Source: Bog-473 sp963738135
GTDB lineage: Bacteria > Actinomycetota > Acidimicrobiia > Acidimicrobiales > RAAP-2
DNA: 64,000 nt
Direction: 5' to 3'
Assembly (NCBI GenBank): GCA_963738135.1
Contig: CAVTVK010000004.1
Location: 868,001-932,000 of the forward strand
Positions 44,075-53,147 of this stretch are shown here, piece after piece. The notes beneath the pieces are model-generated. The model was not told the DNA's origin, did not search any database, and saw only the letters and a program-made list of their open reading frames with translations. Numbering within the stretch: the first letter of the stretch is position 1; the number at the start of each line of letters is the position of its first letter. The translations under genes were made by a program, and so were the position numbers.

Positions 44075-45540
44075 GCCAGGTCCTCGGGCCCGAAGGCGAT
44101 GGCGCCGACGATGACCTCGGCCTCGGCCGTGAGCGCAGGATGTGGCTCGCGCTCGACGATGGAGGGCGCGGTCCGCTTCGGGATCATGAGTGCGGCGAGG
44201 GCGGCGACCACGAGGGCGACGCCGCTGACTGCGAACGCCAGCATGTAGCCGTGCTCCTTCGGAAAGCCGTCAGGGAGCAGGCCGCTCACCACGAGACTGG
44301 TGGCGATCCCACTGCCCAGAGCGGCGCCGATGTTGCGGATGTTGGTGTTCATCCCTGTGGCAACTCCGGTCTGCTGGGCCGGCACCGCTTCAATGATGAG
44401 ATTCGCCATGCTGGCGAAGCCCATGGCGATCCCGATGCCGAGGAGCCCCGTCGCGGCGTAGATCGACCACTCGTCGGTGTGATTCAGCAAAAGCAGCAGG
44501 TAGCTCGCCGCGGCGAACAGGGAGCCGGCCACGAGCACGCTCTTCGAACCGAACGCCTTCGAGAGTCGCCCTGTCATCGGGGCCACGATCACCATGGCCG
44601 CGGCAAACGGCGCGAGGTAGAGACCCGACTGGGTGACGGATGCGCCGAATCCGTAGCCGGCGTGCGTGGGTGTCTCGGTGAACTGAGGCAGCGTCACGAA
44701 CATGGCGAACATGCCGAACCCGAAGAGTAGCGCCGCCAGGTTCGTGCTCCACACCGCCGGGATGCGCATCATCTTCATGTCGACCAGCGGCGAGTCGGAG
44801 CGGTTCTCCGAGACGACCCAGACGACCATCAGCACGGCGGTGGCCGCGAGCAGGCCGAGGACGGACGCGTTGGCCCAGCCCCACGTCGGCGCGTACGAGA
44901 TGGCCAGCAGCCCGGTCACCAGCCAGGCTGACATCAGCGCCGCACCGAGCCAGTTGATGCGCCCCGGCGCCCGTACGGGTGACTCGGCCACGAAGATGAA
45001 GGTCGCGACCGTCGCGATGGCGGACATGATCATCGGGATCCAAAAGAGCCAGTGGTAATTCAGGTGCACGAGAATGGGACCGGCCAGAACGATCCCCGCT
45101 CCGGCTCCCGCCCCCAGAATGGCCGACATGACCCCGATCGCTCCCGCGACGCGCTCGGCGGGAAACTCGTCGCGAATGATCCCGAAGGCCAGCGGGAACA
45201 CGGCTCCGCCCGTCCCCTGAATCACCCGGCCGACGAGCATCACCGGCAGACTGGTGGCCAGCGCGCTGAGCAGCGACCCGACCGTGAGGGCGAGCAGGAC
45301 CGCGACGATGATCTTCTCCTTGCCGAGCATGTCCCCGACCCGCCCGAGGATCGGCGTGGCGATGGCGGCGCTGAGCAAGTAGGCCGTGAGCAGCCAGCTG
45401 GCCCCGCTCTCCGACGTGTGCAGCGTCTGTTCGAGCTGGGGTATTGCCGGGATGATCAGCGACTGCAGGAGGGCAAAGGCGAGTGCGGCCGTGCCGAGCA
45501 CGGCGAAGGTAAGCGCGTAGTTCGTCGGTTTCTTCGCCAT
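44071..45540 (-). CDS. MFS drug:H+ antiporter (DHA2-like)
   Basis: A 489-residue major facilitator with about 14 helices, starting ATG 45540 (MAKKPTNYALTFAVLGTAAL). Motif A is GRVGDMLGKEKI and the antiporter motif C region is GVMSAILGAGAGAGIVLAGP. An open frame extends upstream but lacks a signal or ribosome-binding site. It lies directly before its tetR and is divergent from a second MFS gene, with a dyad-rich 160-nt spacer between them. Multidrug or small-molecule export is likely; the substrate is unknown. Confidence 0.92.
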   Translation of the reverse strand: MAKKPTNYALTFAVLGTAALAFALLQSLIIPAIPQLEQTLHTSESGASWLLTAYLLSAAIATPILGRVGDMLGKEKIIVAVLLALTVGSLLSALATSLPVMLVGRVIQGTGGAVFPLAFGIIRDEFPAERVAGAIGVMSAILGAGAGAGIVLAGPILVHLNYHWLFWIPMIMSAIATVATFIFVAESPVRAPGRINWLGAALMSAWLVTGLLAISYAPTWGWANASVLGLLAATAVLMVVWVVSENRSDSPLVDMKMMRIPAVWSTNLAALLFGFGMFAMFVTLPQFTETPTHAGYGFGASVTQSGLYLAPFAAAMVIVAPMTGRLSKAFGSKSVLVAGSLFAAASYLLLLLNHTDEWSIYAATGLLGIGIAMGFASMANLIIEAVPAQQTGVATGMNTNIRNIGAALGSGIATSLVVSGLLPDGFPKEHGYMLAFAVSGVALVVAALAALMIPKRTAPSIVEREPHPALTAEAEVIVGAIAFGPEDLA

Positions 45541-45559
45541 GCGGATCCGATCGCCAGAG

Positions 45560-45611
45560 CCGGAATACGTTGTTCCGGTTAAGGTACCATAAGCGGAAGT
45601 CACTATTCCGG
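45560..45611. promoter_or_regulatory. Dyad-rich operator region between divergent MFS genes
   Basis: CCGGAATA at 45560 is mirrored by TATTCCGG ending at 45611, and an inner dyad GGAA(N)TTCC occurs at 45562-45577. A/T-rich elements (TTAAGGTACCATAA) lie in the middle. The overlapping inverted repeats suggest binding of the TetR protein encoded at 43436, controlling both pumps. Confidence 0.5.
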
Positions 45612-45703
45612 AAGCGCATGCGGAAGCCCGCGACGTCAGCAGGAGGCGGCATCCAACACACCATCGAACCACGGGGCCGCCTGGCCGGAGGAGTGCAGTC
45701 AAC

Positions 45704-47443
45704 ATGACCTCTCTTCCTGCGTTGACGGGGCCGAGCCGTGCCAACGAGCGTCACAAATGGACCGCGCTGTTCATCACGACGCTCGGCATGCTGATGGCGA
45801 CGATCGACGCCTCCATCGTTCTCATCGCGCTCCCGGACATCTTCCGCGGCATCCACCTCGACCCGCTCCTCCCCTCCAACACCTTCTTCCTGCTCTGGAT
45901 GATTTTGGGTTTCCTCATCGTCACCAGCGTGCTGGTCGTCAGCTTCGGGCGGTTGGGAGACCTCTACGGCCGGGTGCGCATGTACAACCTCGGCTTCGCC
46001 GTCTTCACCTTCTTCTCGCTCCTCTTGAGCATCACCTGGATGACCGGGACCGCGGCGGGCATCTGGCTGATCGTGATGCGCATCTTCCAGGGCGTCGGCG
46101 CCGCCCTCCTGATGGCCAACTCCGCCGCCATCCTGACGGACGCATTCCCGCCCGACCGCCGTGGCTTCGCCCTCGGCATCAACCAGGCCGCCGCCATCAG
46201 CGGGACGTTCATCGGGCTGCTCCTCGGTGGCCTGCTCGCTCCCATCAACTGGCGTCTGATCTTCCTGGTCTCGGTCCCTATCGGGCTCTTCGCCACCATC
46301 TGGGGCTACTTCTCCCTCAACGAGGTCGAGCACGGCTCGGGCGCCCGGATCGACTGGGCCGGCAACGTGACCTTCGCCATCGGGTTGATCCTCGTCATGG
46401 TCGGCATCACCTACGGGATCGAGCCCTACGGCGGCCATCCCATGGGATGGACCAACCCGGTCGTCCTGCTCGAGCTCGGCACGGGCGTGGCCTTCCTCAT
46501 CCTGTTCTGCTTCATTGAGGTCCACACCGACGAGCCCATGTTCCGGCTGCAACTGTTCAAGATCCGGGCCTTCTCGGCCGGCGTCTTCGCCAGTTTCCTG
46601 GGCGCACTCGGGCGGGGCGGACTCATGTTCATGCTGATCATCTGGTTGCAGGGCGTGTGGCTGCCCCGCCACGGCTACACGTTTGCCGTGACCCCACTGT
46701 GGGCCGGGATCTTCCTCATCCCCCTCACGTCGGGCTTCCTCATCGCCGGGCCGCTGGCGGGGATCCTGTCCGACCGCTACGGACCGCGCCCCTTCGCCAC
46801 CTTCGGCATGCTGGGCACGGCCGTCTGCTTCTCGTTCTTCTTGCTGCTGCCGATCAATTTCGCGTATCCCGAATTCGCCCTGCTGCTCTTCGTCACCGGG
46901 CTCTGCATGTCGTCGTTCGGCTCGTCGAACCGCACCGGCGTCATGAACAGCCTCCCGGCCCCCGATCGCGGCGCTGGCTCGGGCATGAACACGACGTTCC
47001 AGAACTCGGCTCAGGTGCTCTCCATCGGCATCTTCTTCACCCTGATCATCCTCGGGTTGGCCGACCATCTCCCCAGCGCGCTGGTGAGCGGGCTGACGGC
47101 CCACGGTGTCCCGGAGGCAACAGCCGTCTCCATCTCACACCTCCCGCCGGTCTCGACGCTCTTCGCGGCCTTCCTCGGCTACAACCCCGCCAGCCACCTC
47201 CTCGGTCCGCATGTCCTGGCGCAGATGACACCGGCCCAGCGCGGCACCGTCACGGGCGAGCGCTTCTTCCCGAATCTCATCGCCGACTCGTTCCGCGACG
47301 GCCTGCATACCGCCTTCGCCTTCGGCATCGTGATGTGCCTGGCGGGCGCCGCGGCGTCGTGGACGCGGGGTGGCAAGGCGCCGGCCCGCGCCGCCAAGGA
47401 CGAGGTCCGCATTCCCGAGCTGGTGCCCGAGCCAGCGCGTTGA
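45704..47443 (+). CDS. MFS transporter, DHA2 (14-TMS) family
   Basis: A 579-residue MFS protein with 14 predicted helices and an N-terminal MLMATIDASIVLIALPDIFR (motif D1-like). Motif A appears as FGRLGDLYGRVRMYN and motif C as GINQAAAISGTFIGLLLGGL. A second motif A-like loop is AGILSDRYGPRPF. A soluble tail ends ELVPEPAR. The frame is intact. It is divergent from the other MFS gene across a shared operator-like region, so the pair may be co-regulated. Confidence 0.92.
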   Translation: MTSLPALTGPSRANERHKWTALFITTLGMLMATIDASIVLIALPDIFRGIHLDPLLPSNTFFLLWMILGFLIVTSVLVVSFGRLGDLYGRVRMYNLGFAVFTFFSLLLSITWMTGTAAGIWLIVMRIFQGVGAALLMANSAAILTDAFPPDRRGFALGINQAAAISGTFIGLLLGGLLAPINWRLIFLVSVPIGLFATIWGYFSLNEVEHGSGARIDWAGNVTFAIGLILVMVGITYGIEPYGGHPMGWTNPVVLLELGTGVAFLILFCFIEVHTDEPMFRLQLFKIRAFSAGVFASFLGALGRGGLMFMLIIWLQGVWLPRHGYTFAVTPLWAGIFLIPLTSGFLIAGPLAGILSDRYGPRPFATFGMLGTAVCFSFFLLLPINFAYPEFALLLFVTGLCMSSFGSSNRTGVMNSLPAPDRGAGSGMNTTFQNSAQVLSIGIFFTLIILGLADHLPSALVSGLTAHGVPEATAVSISHLPPVSTLFAAFLGYNPASHLLGPHVLAQMTPAQRGTVTGERFFPNLIADSFRDGLHTAFAFGIVMCLAGAAASWTRGGKAPARAAKDEVRIPELVPEPAR

Positions 47444-47468
47444 GCCGTCACCCAGCGCCCCGGTAGCG

Positions 47469-47500
47469 ATCAGGGCGTCAGGGCGTCAGGGCGTCAGGGT
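47469..47500. repeat. 8-bp tandem repeat at the 3' end of the repeat-protein gene
   Basis: CAGGGCGT occurs three times in tandem plus a partial fourth copy, overlapping the stop codon (47496-47494) of the leftward secreted protein. It is a possible slippage site. Confidence 0.8.
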
Positions 47501-49611
47501 CCACTCATCCCCACAATGGGGGCGTTGAGGTGGATCGATCCGGTCGAGCCGAAGAACGTGGCGTCCCCGTAGCTGAAGATGCCGCCGTCGGAGGCCACCA
47601 GCCAGTAACCGTGGCCGCCGGGCGTCGAGGCCATGCCGACGATGGGCTTGTTGAGGTGGATCGATCCGGTCGAGCCGAAGAACGTGGCGTCCCCGTAGCT
47701 GAAGATGCCGCCGTCGGAGGCCACCAGCCAGTAGCCATGTCCGTCGGACGTGGCCGCCATCCCCACGATCGGCTGGTTGAGGTGGATCGATCCGGTCGAG
47801 CCGTAGAACGTGGCGTCGCCGTAGCTGAAGATGCCGCCGTCGGAGGCCACCAGCCAGTAGCCATGTCCGTCGGACGTGGCCGCCATCCCCACGATCGGCT
47901 GGTTGAGGTGGATCGATCCGGTCGAGCCGTAGAACGTGGCGTCGCCGTAGCTGAAGATGCCGCCGTCGGAGGCCACCAGCCAGTAGCCCTGGCCGTCCGG
48001 CGTGGCCGCCATGCCGACGATCGGCTGGTTGAGGTGGATCGACCCGGTCGAGCCGTAGAACGTGGCGTCACCGAACGAGAAGATGCCGCCGTCCCGAGCG
48101 ACGGTCCAGTAACCGCCGGCATCGGCCGTGTTTGCGATCCCCACCACCGGCTGGTTGATGTGAATGCCCCCGGTCGATCCGCAGAAGGGCTGGTTGCCGT
48201 AGGTGAAGATGCCGCCGTCACTGGCCGTGAAGCGGTAGCCGGTCGGTGTGCCGGTCGGCGGGCTGCAGGGAACCGAGAGCCCGTTGCTGAGATCGATGGG
48301 AGCCGTGTAGAGCTGCCGCACCGCGTTGCAGCTCCCTCCGTAGGAGGTGCACGGCGCCGACCACGCCGCGTACCCGAGCCACCAGCTCCCGCTGGCGTCC
48401 TGGAAGAGCGCACCGCCCCCGGGACCGTAGGCGGTGCCGTACGTGGTGAGGAACGGGGCTGCCGGCTGGGTGCAGGGGCCGAGCGGACCGGCGCAGGTGG
48501 TGAGCGCTTCGTTGTAGCTGCTCGTCGTGAAGTCACCGCCGGAGAACAGCAGGTTGTAGGCACCCGACGCGAAGACCATCTGGGGGTCGTCCGTGGTCGT
48601 CTCCCACGGCAGTGCGGCCTGGTCGACCGTCAGCAGCACCGTCGGCGTCCCGACGATCTTGGTGCCGTCGGCGCTCAGTTGGGCCGACCAGATCTGTGAC
48701 GGTGCAGCGGACCCTCCGCCGTCATTCGACTTCCACACCAGATAGGCGGTACCCGTGGCGTCGACGAAGGGACTCGGATCGAGGACCCCCACCCCGGCCG
48801 TCCCGCAGTACAGCGGGCCCGCCGAGTTGTCCGTGAAGACGGGGGGGCTCAGCGTCGACGCCGTCGCCACCGAGAGGCAGCTGTTCCCCGAATCCGCTGG
48901 ATGCGGATTCACCGAGGCGTCGTAGAACATGACCCAGTGCCCGCCGTAGAAGAAGACGCCGGGCGAGGTCTGCGTGCTGGCATTCTCCCAGGAGGGCGGG
49001 CTGGGCAACGCGCTCGAGCCGTTCCCGCCCGTGTAGGGATGCCAGCCCGACGACGGAGAGCCGGTGGTGGTCAGCGCCTGGATGAAGTTGCCGAAGGTGG
49101 TGCCCGTCGTGAACGCGTAGTACGTGCCTCCCGAATACAAGACGTTCGGGTCCGCGGCATCATTTGCGTACGCGGGCGCCGGGCTCGGGCTGAAGGCGAC
49201 GTGGGCCTTCGTCTGCTGATTGGCAGCGTTGGCCGCCTCTGTCGCCAAACTCTGCGTTGCGGCAACGCCGCCTGCGAGGACACCAACGGTCGCGACGGCG
49301 ACGGCCGATGCACGGCCGACCCGGCGCCTCAGAGAATCGAGGCGAAGACTTCGACGATTGCTCCCGTCGTCGCTCCGCGTGATCGAGAAACGAGATGTCC
49401 GAGTTTCACTGTGGTCTTCCTTCCGCCGGTGTGCGCCTACCGCACGAGGCACTCGATCGCTCTCGGGACCCCAACCCAACGGGCGGTTGTCTACCAGCTG
49501 GATCGACGACGTGCTCGGTGACGTAATTCGGAGCGTCTCCTCGTCGGTGAGGCTGCAGACGCGACGAAGCGCCCGACCCACGCAGGCCGGGCGCTTCGTC
49601 CACACCTCCAA
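47494..49611 (-). CDS. Secreted GH43-like protein with six C-terminal 42-residue repeats
   Basis: After a Tat- or Sec-like signal (RRRVGRASAVAVATVGVLAG) there is a five-bladed-propeller-type GH43-like domain (NDAADPNVLYSGGTYYAFTT, VGVLDPSPFVDATGTAYLVW, ALPWETTTDDPQMVFASG). It resembles arabinanase/xylosidase enzymes with acid residues in the usual Asp/Asp/Glu positions. The C-terminus has six 42-residue repeats built on GYWLVASDGGIFSYGDATFY, a unit common in secreted Acidimicrobiia proteins. The true start is unclear: the frame is open to 49611 (TTG), whereas the best ribosome-binding site (GGAAGGAAG) precedes GTG 49409 in a frame one base off, so an indel near the signal peptide is likely. 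Confidence 0.78.
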   Translation of the reverse strand: MEVWTKRPACVGRALRRVCSLTDEETLRITSPSTSSIQLVDNRPLGWGPESDRVPRAVGAHRRKEDHSETRTSRFSITRSDDGSNRRSLRLDSLRRRVGRASAVAVATVGVLAGGVAATQSLATEAANAANQQTKAHVAFSPSPAPAYANDAADPNVLYSGGTYYAFTTGTTFGNFIQALTTTGSPSSGWHPYTGGNGSSALPSPPSWENASTQTSPGVFFYGGHWVMFYDASVNPHPADSGNSCLSVATASTLSPPVFTDNSAGPLYCGTAGVGVLDPSPFVDATGTAYLVWKSNDGGGSAAPSQIWSAQLSADGTKIVGTPTVLLTVDQAALPWETTTDDPQMVFASGAYNLLFSGGDFTTSSYNEALTTCAGPLGPCTQPAAPFLTTYGTAYGPGGGALFQDASGSWWLGYAAWSAPCTSYGGSCNAVRQLYTAPIDLSNGLSVPCSPPTGTPTGYRFTASDGGIFTYGNQPFCGSTGGIHINQPVVGIANTADAGGYWTVARDGGIFSFGDATFYGSTGSIHLNQPIVGMAATPDGQGYWLVASDGGIFSYGDATFYGSTGSIHLNQPIVGMAATSDGHGYWLVASDGGIFSYGDATFYGSTGSIHLNQPIVGMAATSDGHGYWLVASDGGIFSYGDATFFGSTGSIHLNKPIVGMASTPGGHGYWLVASDGGIFSYGDATFFGSTGSIHLNAPIVGMSGP
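47497..48240 (-). repeat. Six tandem 126-bp coding repeats
   Basis: Tandem units of 126 nt (42 codons) inside the secreted GH43-like gene; the last is truncated to 38 codons. Units 3 and 4 (counting from the protein N-terminal side) are nearly identical in DNA, indicating recent duplication or gene conversion. Unit 1 is the most diverged (GYRFTASDGGIFTYGNQPFC). Confidence 0.93.
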
Positions 49612-49632
49612 GACGCGTAGGTCGTCACCCCG

Positions 49633-50019
49633 TCACAAACCGCCACTAACAGCAGGCTGCGGGAGGGGGAGACTCTCCAGCTCGAAGAAATCGACGAGAC
49701 GTGAGATCTCAAGCACCCGCAGGGCCAGCCCCTCGCCGCATCTCATCGAGAACGTGCCGCCGGTGTTCCTCACGGTATTGCCCGCGGAGACGAGAAGCTC
49801 GATGCTCGACGAATCGAGGAATGTCACTTGTGTCAGATCGACTTTGACGCGCCCAGCGTCGAGCACTTCGGGACTCACCAGACATTCTCGGAGGTCCGCC
49901 AGCGTTGAGAGATCGAACTCGCCAGCGAGAGTGACGACGGACGAGTCGTCGTCTCGATCGATTGCGGTCGAGAAGTCGTCCTGCCTGAACCAATTGTCGT
50001 TGTCGCCCTGAACGGCCAT
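49633..50019 (-). CDS. STAS-domain anti-anti-sigma factor
   Basis: A 128-residue STAS protein of the SpoIIAA/RsbV type. The core is VVTLAGEFDLSTLADLRECL and VKVDLTQVTFLDSSSIELLV; the serine after Asp in FLDSS is the usual phosphorylation site of the cognate serine kinase. An acidic N-terminal tail (WFRQDDFSTAIDRDDD) is present. No anti-sigma kinase or sigma gene lies next to it. It is the last clearly chromosomal gene before the accessory region. Confidence 0.85.
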   Translation of the reverse strand: MAVQGDNDNWFRQDDFSTAIDRDDDSSVVTLAGEFDLSTLADLRECLVSPEVLDAGRVKVDLTQVTFLDSSSIELLVSAGNTVRNTGGTFSMRCGEGLALRVLEISRLVDFFELESLPLPQPAVSGGL

Positions 50020-50522
50020 ACGTGGCGTGCCTTCCGCATCAGTCGAGTGAGGAAAGCAATCCAGGGTTTGGAGACCACTTAGAACAGACGAATCGTGCTC
50101 TTACGCTAACGTCGCACGACAGCTCTGCAACGGCCGTATCCCAGCCACCCGATCCGGTGGTAGCGCCACGCCGTTCGTCGCTCCCTGGTGGCAGCCGGCG
50201 CCTTTCCCGCGTCGAGCATCGCCAGTTCGTCGGCTAGGTCGCACCTGTGGGCGCGCCCCAACCCCGGGAGGCGACCCAAGGCTGGGGGCTGATCTCACCC
50301 CATGAGGCGCGCTCGACTGCACCATGGCGGCTGGCGGGTCGAGTGCCGGGGCTGATTCTGGCCTTGTGGCGCTCTGCACGCAACAGCCGTAGCCCTCAGG
50401 CCGGGCTCCGGTTTCCCTGTGACGAGAAATCGTGCCGAAAGCCGGACAGTCCCTGGTAAATCCCTCGAATCGTGACTCCACGGTGAGGCACTCACACTGA
50501 GCTTAAAAGCGCTCCTGACCTG
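50020..50522. other. 503-nt non-coding stretch left of the first tRNA-fragment repeat
   Basis: No convincing gene. It holds the promoter side of the STAS gene and one copy of a roughly 145-bp dispersed repeat (50251-50393). It ends at the first 44-bp tRNA-Thr(CGU) fragment. Confidence 0.5.
50251..50393 (+). repeat. Dispersed repeat, copy 1 (inverted relative to 54819-54967)
   Basis: About 143 nt matching the reverse complement of 54819-54967 along its length, clearly diverged but collinear. Shared blocks include GCGCGCCCCAACC, GGAGGCGACCCAAGG, GACTGCACCA and CAACAGCCGTA. The left part can fold as a hairpin (CCCCAACC ... GGTTGGGG in the second copy). It may be an intergenic repeat or a terminal segment of a mobile unit. 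Confidence 0.65.
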
Positions 50523-50566
50523 GGAGCCTGAGAGGAGATTCGAACTCCTGACCTGCGCATTACGAG
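50523..50566 (-). repeat. tRNA-Thr(CGU) 3'-half fragment, copy 1 (putative att site)
   Basis: Read on the minus strand this is the anticodon loop CTCGTAA, 3' anticodon stem TGCGC, variable loop, T-arm AGGAG-TTCGAAT-CTCCT and acceptor strand CTCAGGC followed by TCC. The 5' half of the tRNA is missing. The same 44 nt recur exactly at 53148-53191. A tRNA 3'-end duplicate starting at the anticodon loop is the classic footprint of tyrosine-recombinase integration. Confidence 0.85.
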
Positions 50567-50772
50567 GTGGGTCGACGTGGTCCCGTCTCGTCTCGCAGGG
50601 TCTCACTGCGTCCCGCTACGTCCTGGTCAGAAGGTCTGGGTGAGTTATCCGTGGGACGGAGCGGGATCGAGCAGGACGTCCTGGGACCCAATTGTTCAGG
50701 ACAAATTTGGGACGCGCTCGGCCCTACTCTTGCGCACGGTAGCTCCGTCGTCGGGTACCAGCACCAAACAGC

Positions 50773-51378
50773 TCATCGCTGCGGAAGCGAATCGATCCAT
50801 CGGCTGAGCCGTCGGCTCTCGCGAAGCATCAGCGTCGGATCACTGAGTGTGTTGCTCAACAATGCGGTGCCTTGGTACGTCGCGATCAGCGTCACTGCCA
50901 GTTCGTTGGCATCTCGGCACCCCATCAGCTGAAACTGCTCCTCGACCCACGTGAGCGGGACACGGATGAGATCTGCCGCAAGGTGGTCGCTGCCACAGCC
51001 GCGCTTGTTCACCTCAGAGCAAAGAGACCCCTGCGGACAGCCATACTCGGCAATGGCGTCTCGCTCCCCCACCAAGACCTTCACGAGCGCCTTCAAACGA
51101 GCCTTGGGCGTACGGTGGTTCGCTTCGATTGCAGCGAGCGTCGCCCGAATGATGTGCAGGTGGGACTGGACGACGGCGTCGATGATCTCGTCCTTGGTTT
51201 TGAAGTAGTAGTAGACGTTGCCCAGGGGCACCTCCGCCGCTCCGGCGATATCGGCGAGGGTCGTTGTCTCGATGCCCTGTCGGTGGACCAACTCGGTTGC
51301 GGCGTCGACGAGCCGATCCCGCTTGCCCCGTGGCTTACCGACCGCTGTGTCAGCTTCTTTTCTGCCTAAGTCAGTCAT
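50773..51378 (-). CDS. TetR-family repressor (island cassette)
   Basis: A 201-residue TetR protein with the N-terminal helix-turn-helix LVDAATELVHRQGIETTTLA, then DIAGAAEVPLGNVYYYFKTK, and a C-terminal domain GCPQGSLCSEVNKRGCG that resembles the TetR_C group with conserved Cys. It lies between the two 44-bp repeats and is divergent from an MFS pump 78 nt away, its likely target. Codon use is visibly less GC-rich than in the core genes. Confidence 0.92.
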   Translation of the reverse strand: MTDLGRKEADTAVGKPRGKRDRLVDAATELVHRQGIETTTLADIAGAAEVPLGNVYYYFKTKDEIIDAVVQSHLHIIRATLAAIEANHRTPKARLKALVKVLVGERDAIAEYGCPQGSLCSEVNKRGCGSDHLAADLIRVPLTWVEEQFQLMGCRDANELAVTLIATYQGTALLSNTLSDPTLMLRESRRLSRWIDSLPQR

Positions 51379-51456
51379 CTCACTTTCAGTCTAGACGGAG
51401 GGCTGCTTCGCTCCTATACTAAGTCAGATAACTAACTCTGGCAAGGAGCCGCCCCC
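51379..51456. promoter_or_regulatory. Divergent promoter/operator of the TetR-MFS cassette
   Basis: A 78-nt spacer containing the palindrome GTCTAGAC and the imperfect dyad ACTAAGTCAGATAACTAACT, both A/T-richer than the surroundings. GGCAAGGAG is the ribosome-binding site of the MFS gene. It is a probable TetR operator. Confidence 0.5.
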
Positions 51457-52950
51457 ATGACCACCCCTCCCGAGGCGTCCGTGCTCGCCACGCGCCGCGG
51501 CAAGCTCACCTTGCTGTTCGTCTGCGCTATCGCTTTTCTCGACTTCGTCGATGCGTCGATCGTTAACGTCGCGTTGCCCTCGATCCGGCACGACCTGGAT
51601 TTCTCGGTGCAGAACCTCCAATGGGTCCTGAGCGGCTATCTGCTGACTTACGGCGGGTTCTTGCTTCTCGGCGGTCGTTCGGCGGACCTGCTCGGCCGGC
51701 GACGGGTCCTCGTTACCGGGATCTCGATCTTCGCCCTGTCATCGCTGATGGGCGGCCTGGCTCCTAGTGCAGGCGTTCTGATCGGTGCGCGCCTCGCCCA
51801 GGGTTTCGGTGCCGCGCTGATGCTGCCGGCGGCGCTCTCCATTCTCACCACGACGTTCAATGAGGGGACCGACCGACTGAAGGCGCTCGGCGTCTGGGGC
51901 GCCGTCGCTGGCATCGCCTCGGCCGTCGGGGTCTTGCTCGGGGGGATCCTGTCTCAGGAGCTCGGATGGAGATGGGTGCTCTTCGTCAACCTTCCGCTCT
52001 GCGTCATTCTCCTCATCGCTTCCTTCCGGATCGTGACCGGGGAGAGGCGAACCGCATCGTTGGCGCACTTCGACGTGCTCGGTGCCGCGACCGTGACGGG
52101 TGGCATGCTCCTCTTGATCTACACCCTCATTCGGGTCACGGAAGTCGGATGGGGGAACGCGCGCACGATCGGCGGACTGGCTGGGTCAGCGGCCTTACTC
52201 GTCGCCTTCCTCCTCAACGAGCAGAGGCATCCCAGGCCGCTCCTCCCGCTGTCCATCTTCCGGATAAAGGGGCTCGGCGCCGCCGATGCAACACAAGTCA
52301 TCTCCATGGCGGGCTTCTATTCGATGTTCTTTTTCGTCACGCTGTACATGCAAAACGTCCTGCACTTCTCCCCGATCCGTGCAGGGGTGTCCTACGTACC
52401 CGTGACCCTCGGAGTTGCCGTGTCGGCCGGCATCTCGTCGAAGCTGTTCGAGCGGGTTGGAACGAGGCCGATCATCGTGGGAGGCGCTCTCGTGGCCGCC
52501 TCGGGCGTGTATTGGCTGTCGCAAATCCCGGTCCATGGGACCTATCTCTCCAACCTTCTTCCCGGGCTGATGATCATGTCGATCGGACTCGGCGCCGTCT
52601 TCACGGGAGTGACCACCGCCGCCAATGCCGGGGTCCCGCCCGACAAAGCGGGTCTCGCCGCGGGGCTGGTGAACACCTCTCAATGGTTCGGGGCTGCCCT
52701 CGGCCTGGCGATCTTCTCTTCGATTGCCACCAACCGGACGAACCAACTAGTAACCGATCATGTCGCTGCACCCTTGGCACTGACCCAGGGCTTCCATCGG
52801 GCGCTTCTGGCCAGCAGCATCTTCTTGCTGGGAGCGGCAGTGATCGCACTGAGGGCGACGAATACTCGCGGTGAACCGGTATCGCCGGGGGAGGAGGCAG
52901 AGGTCGACGACAAGCTGTGGGAGCCCGTCCTTGAGCCCAAGGGAGCTTGA
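51457..52950 (+). CDS. MFS efflux transporter, DHA2/EmrB-QacA family (island cassette)
   Basis: A 497-residue 14-helix exporter. It starts ATG 51457 with a clear AAGGAG upstream. The N-terminal FLDFVDASIVNVALPSIRHD (motif D1), motif A LLGGRSADLLGRRRVLV and motif C VWGAVAGIASAVGVLLGGIL mark a drug:H+ antiporter. It is the cargo between the two tRNA-fragment repeats, with its own TetR regulator; no integrase accompanies it. It may confer resistance to a hydrophobic toxin. Confidence 0.94.
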   Translation: MTTPPEASVLATRRGKLTLLFVCAIAFLDFVDASIVNVALPSIRHDLDFSVQNLQWVLSGYLLTYGGFLLLGGRSADLLGRRRVLVTGISIFALSSLMGGLAPSAGVLIGARLAQGFGAALMLPAALSILTTTFNEGTDRLKALGVWGAVAGIASAVGVLLGGILSQELGWRWVLFVNLPLCVILLIASFRIVTGERRTASLAHFDVLGAATVTGGMLLLIYTLIRVTEVGWGNARTIGGLAGSAALLVAFLLNEQRHPRPLLPLSIFRIKGLGAADATQVISMAGFYSMFFFVTLYMQNVLHFSPIRAGVSYVPVTLGVAVSAGISSKLFERVGTRPIIVGGALVAASGVYWLSQIPVHGTYLSNLLPGLMIMSIGLGAVFTGVTTAANAGVPPDKAGLAAGLVNTSQWFGAALGLAIFSSIATNRTNQLVTDHVAAPLALTQGFHRALLASSIFLLGAAVIALRATNTRGEPVSPGEEAEVDDKLWEPVLEPKGA

Positions 52951-53147
52951 TACCGAAGGTCTCGCCCGGTCCCGTCGAATCTCGACACATGAGAGTTCGA
53001 GGGCTCTTCCACGGGCGGACCTGGGACGAAGAGGACGCGAAGATGACGCGCAGAAGGAGGACGCGCAAGGGCGGGGCATAGTTGGGACAGAACGTTGGGC
53101 CACTACAGCTCGGGCCATTGAGTGCAGCGCTCTGACGAGCAGCAACT

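Noticed and set aside
44390..47104. A 904-codon minus-strand frame across the divergent MFS genes
   Set aside because: It is antisense to one MFS gene and out of frame with the other; both real genes have full sets of helices.
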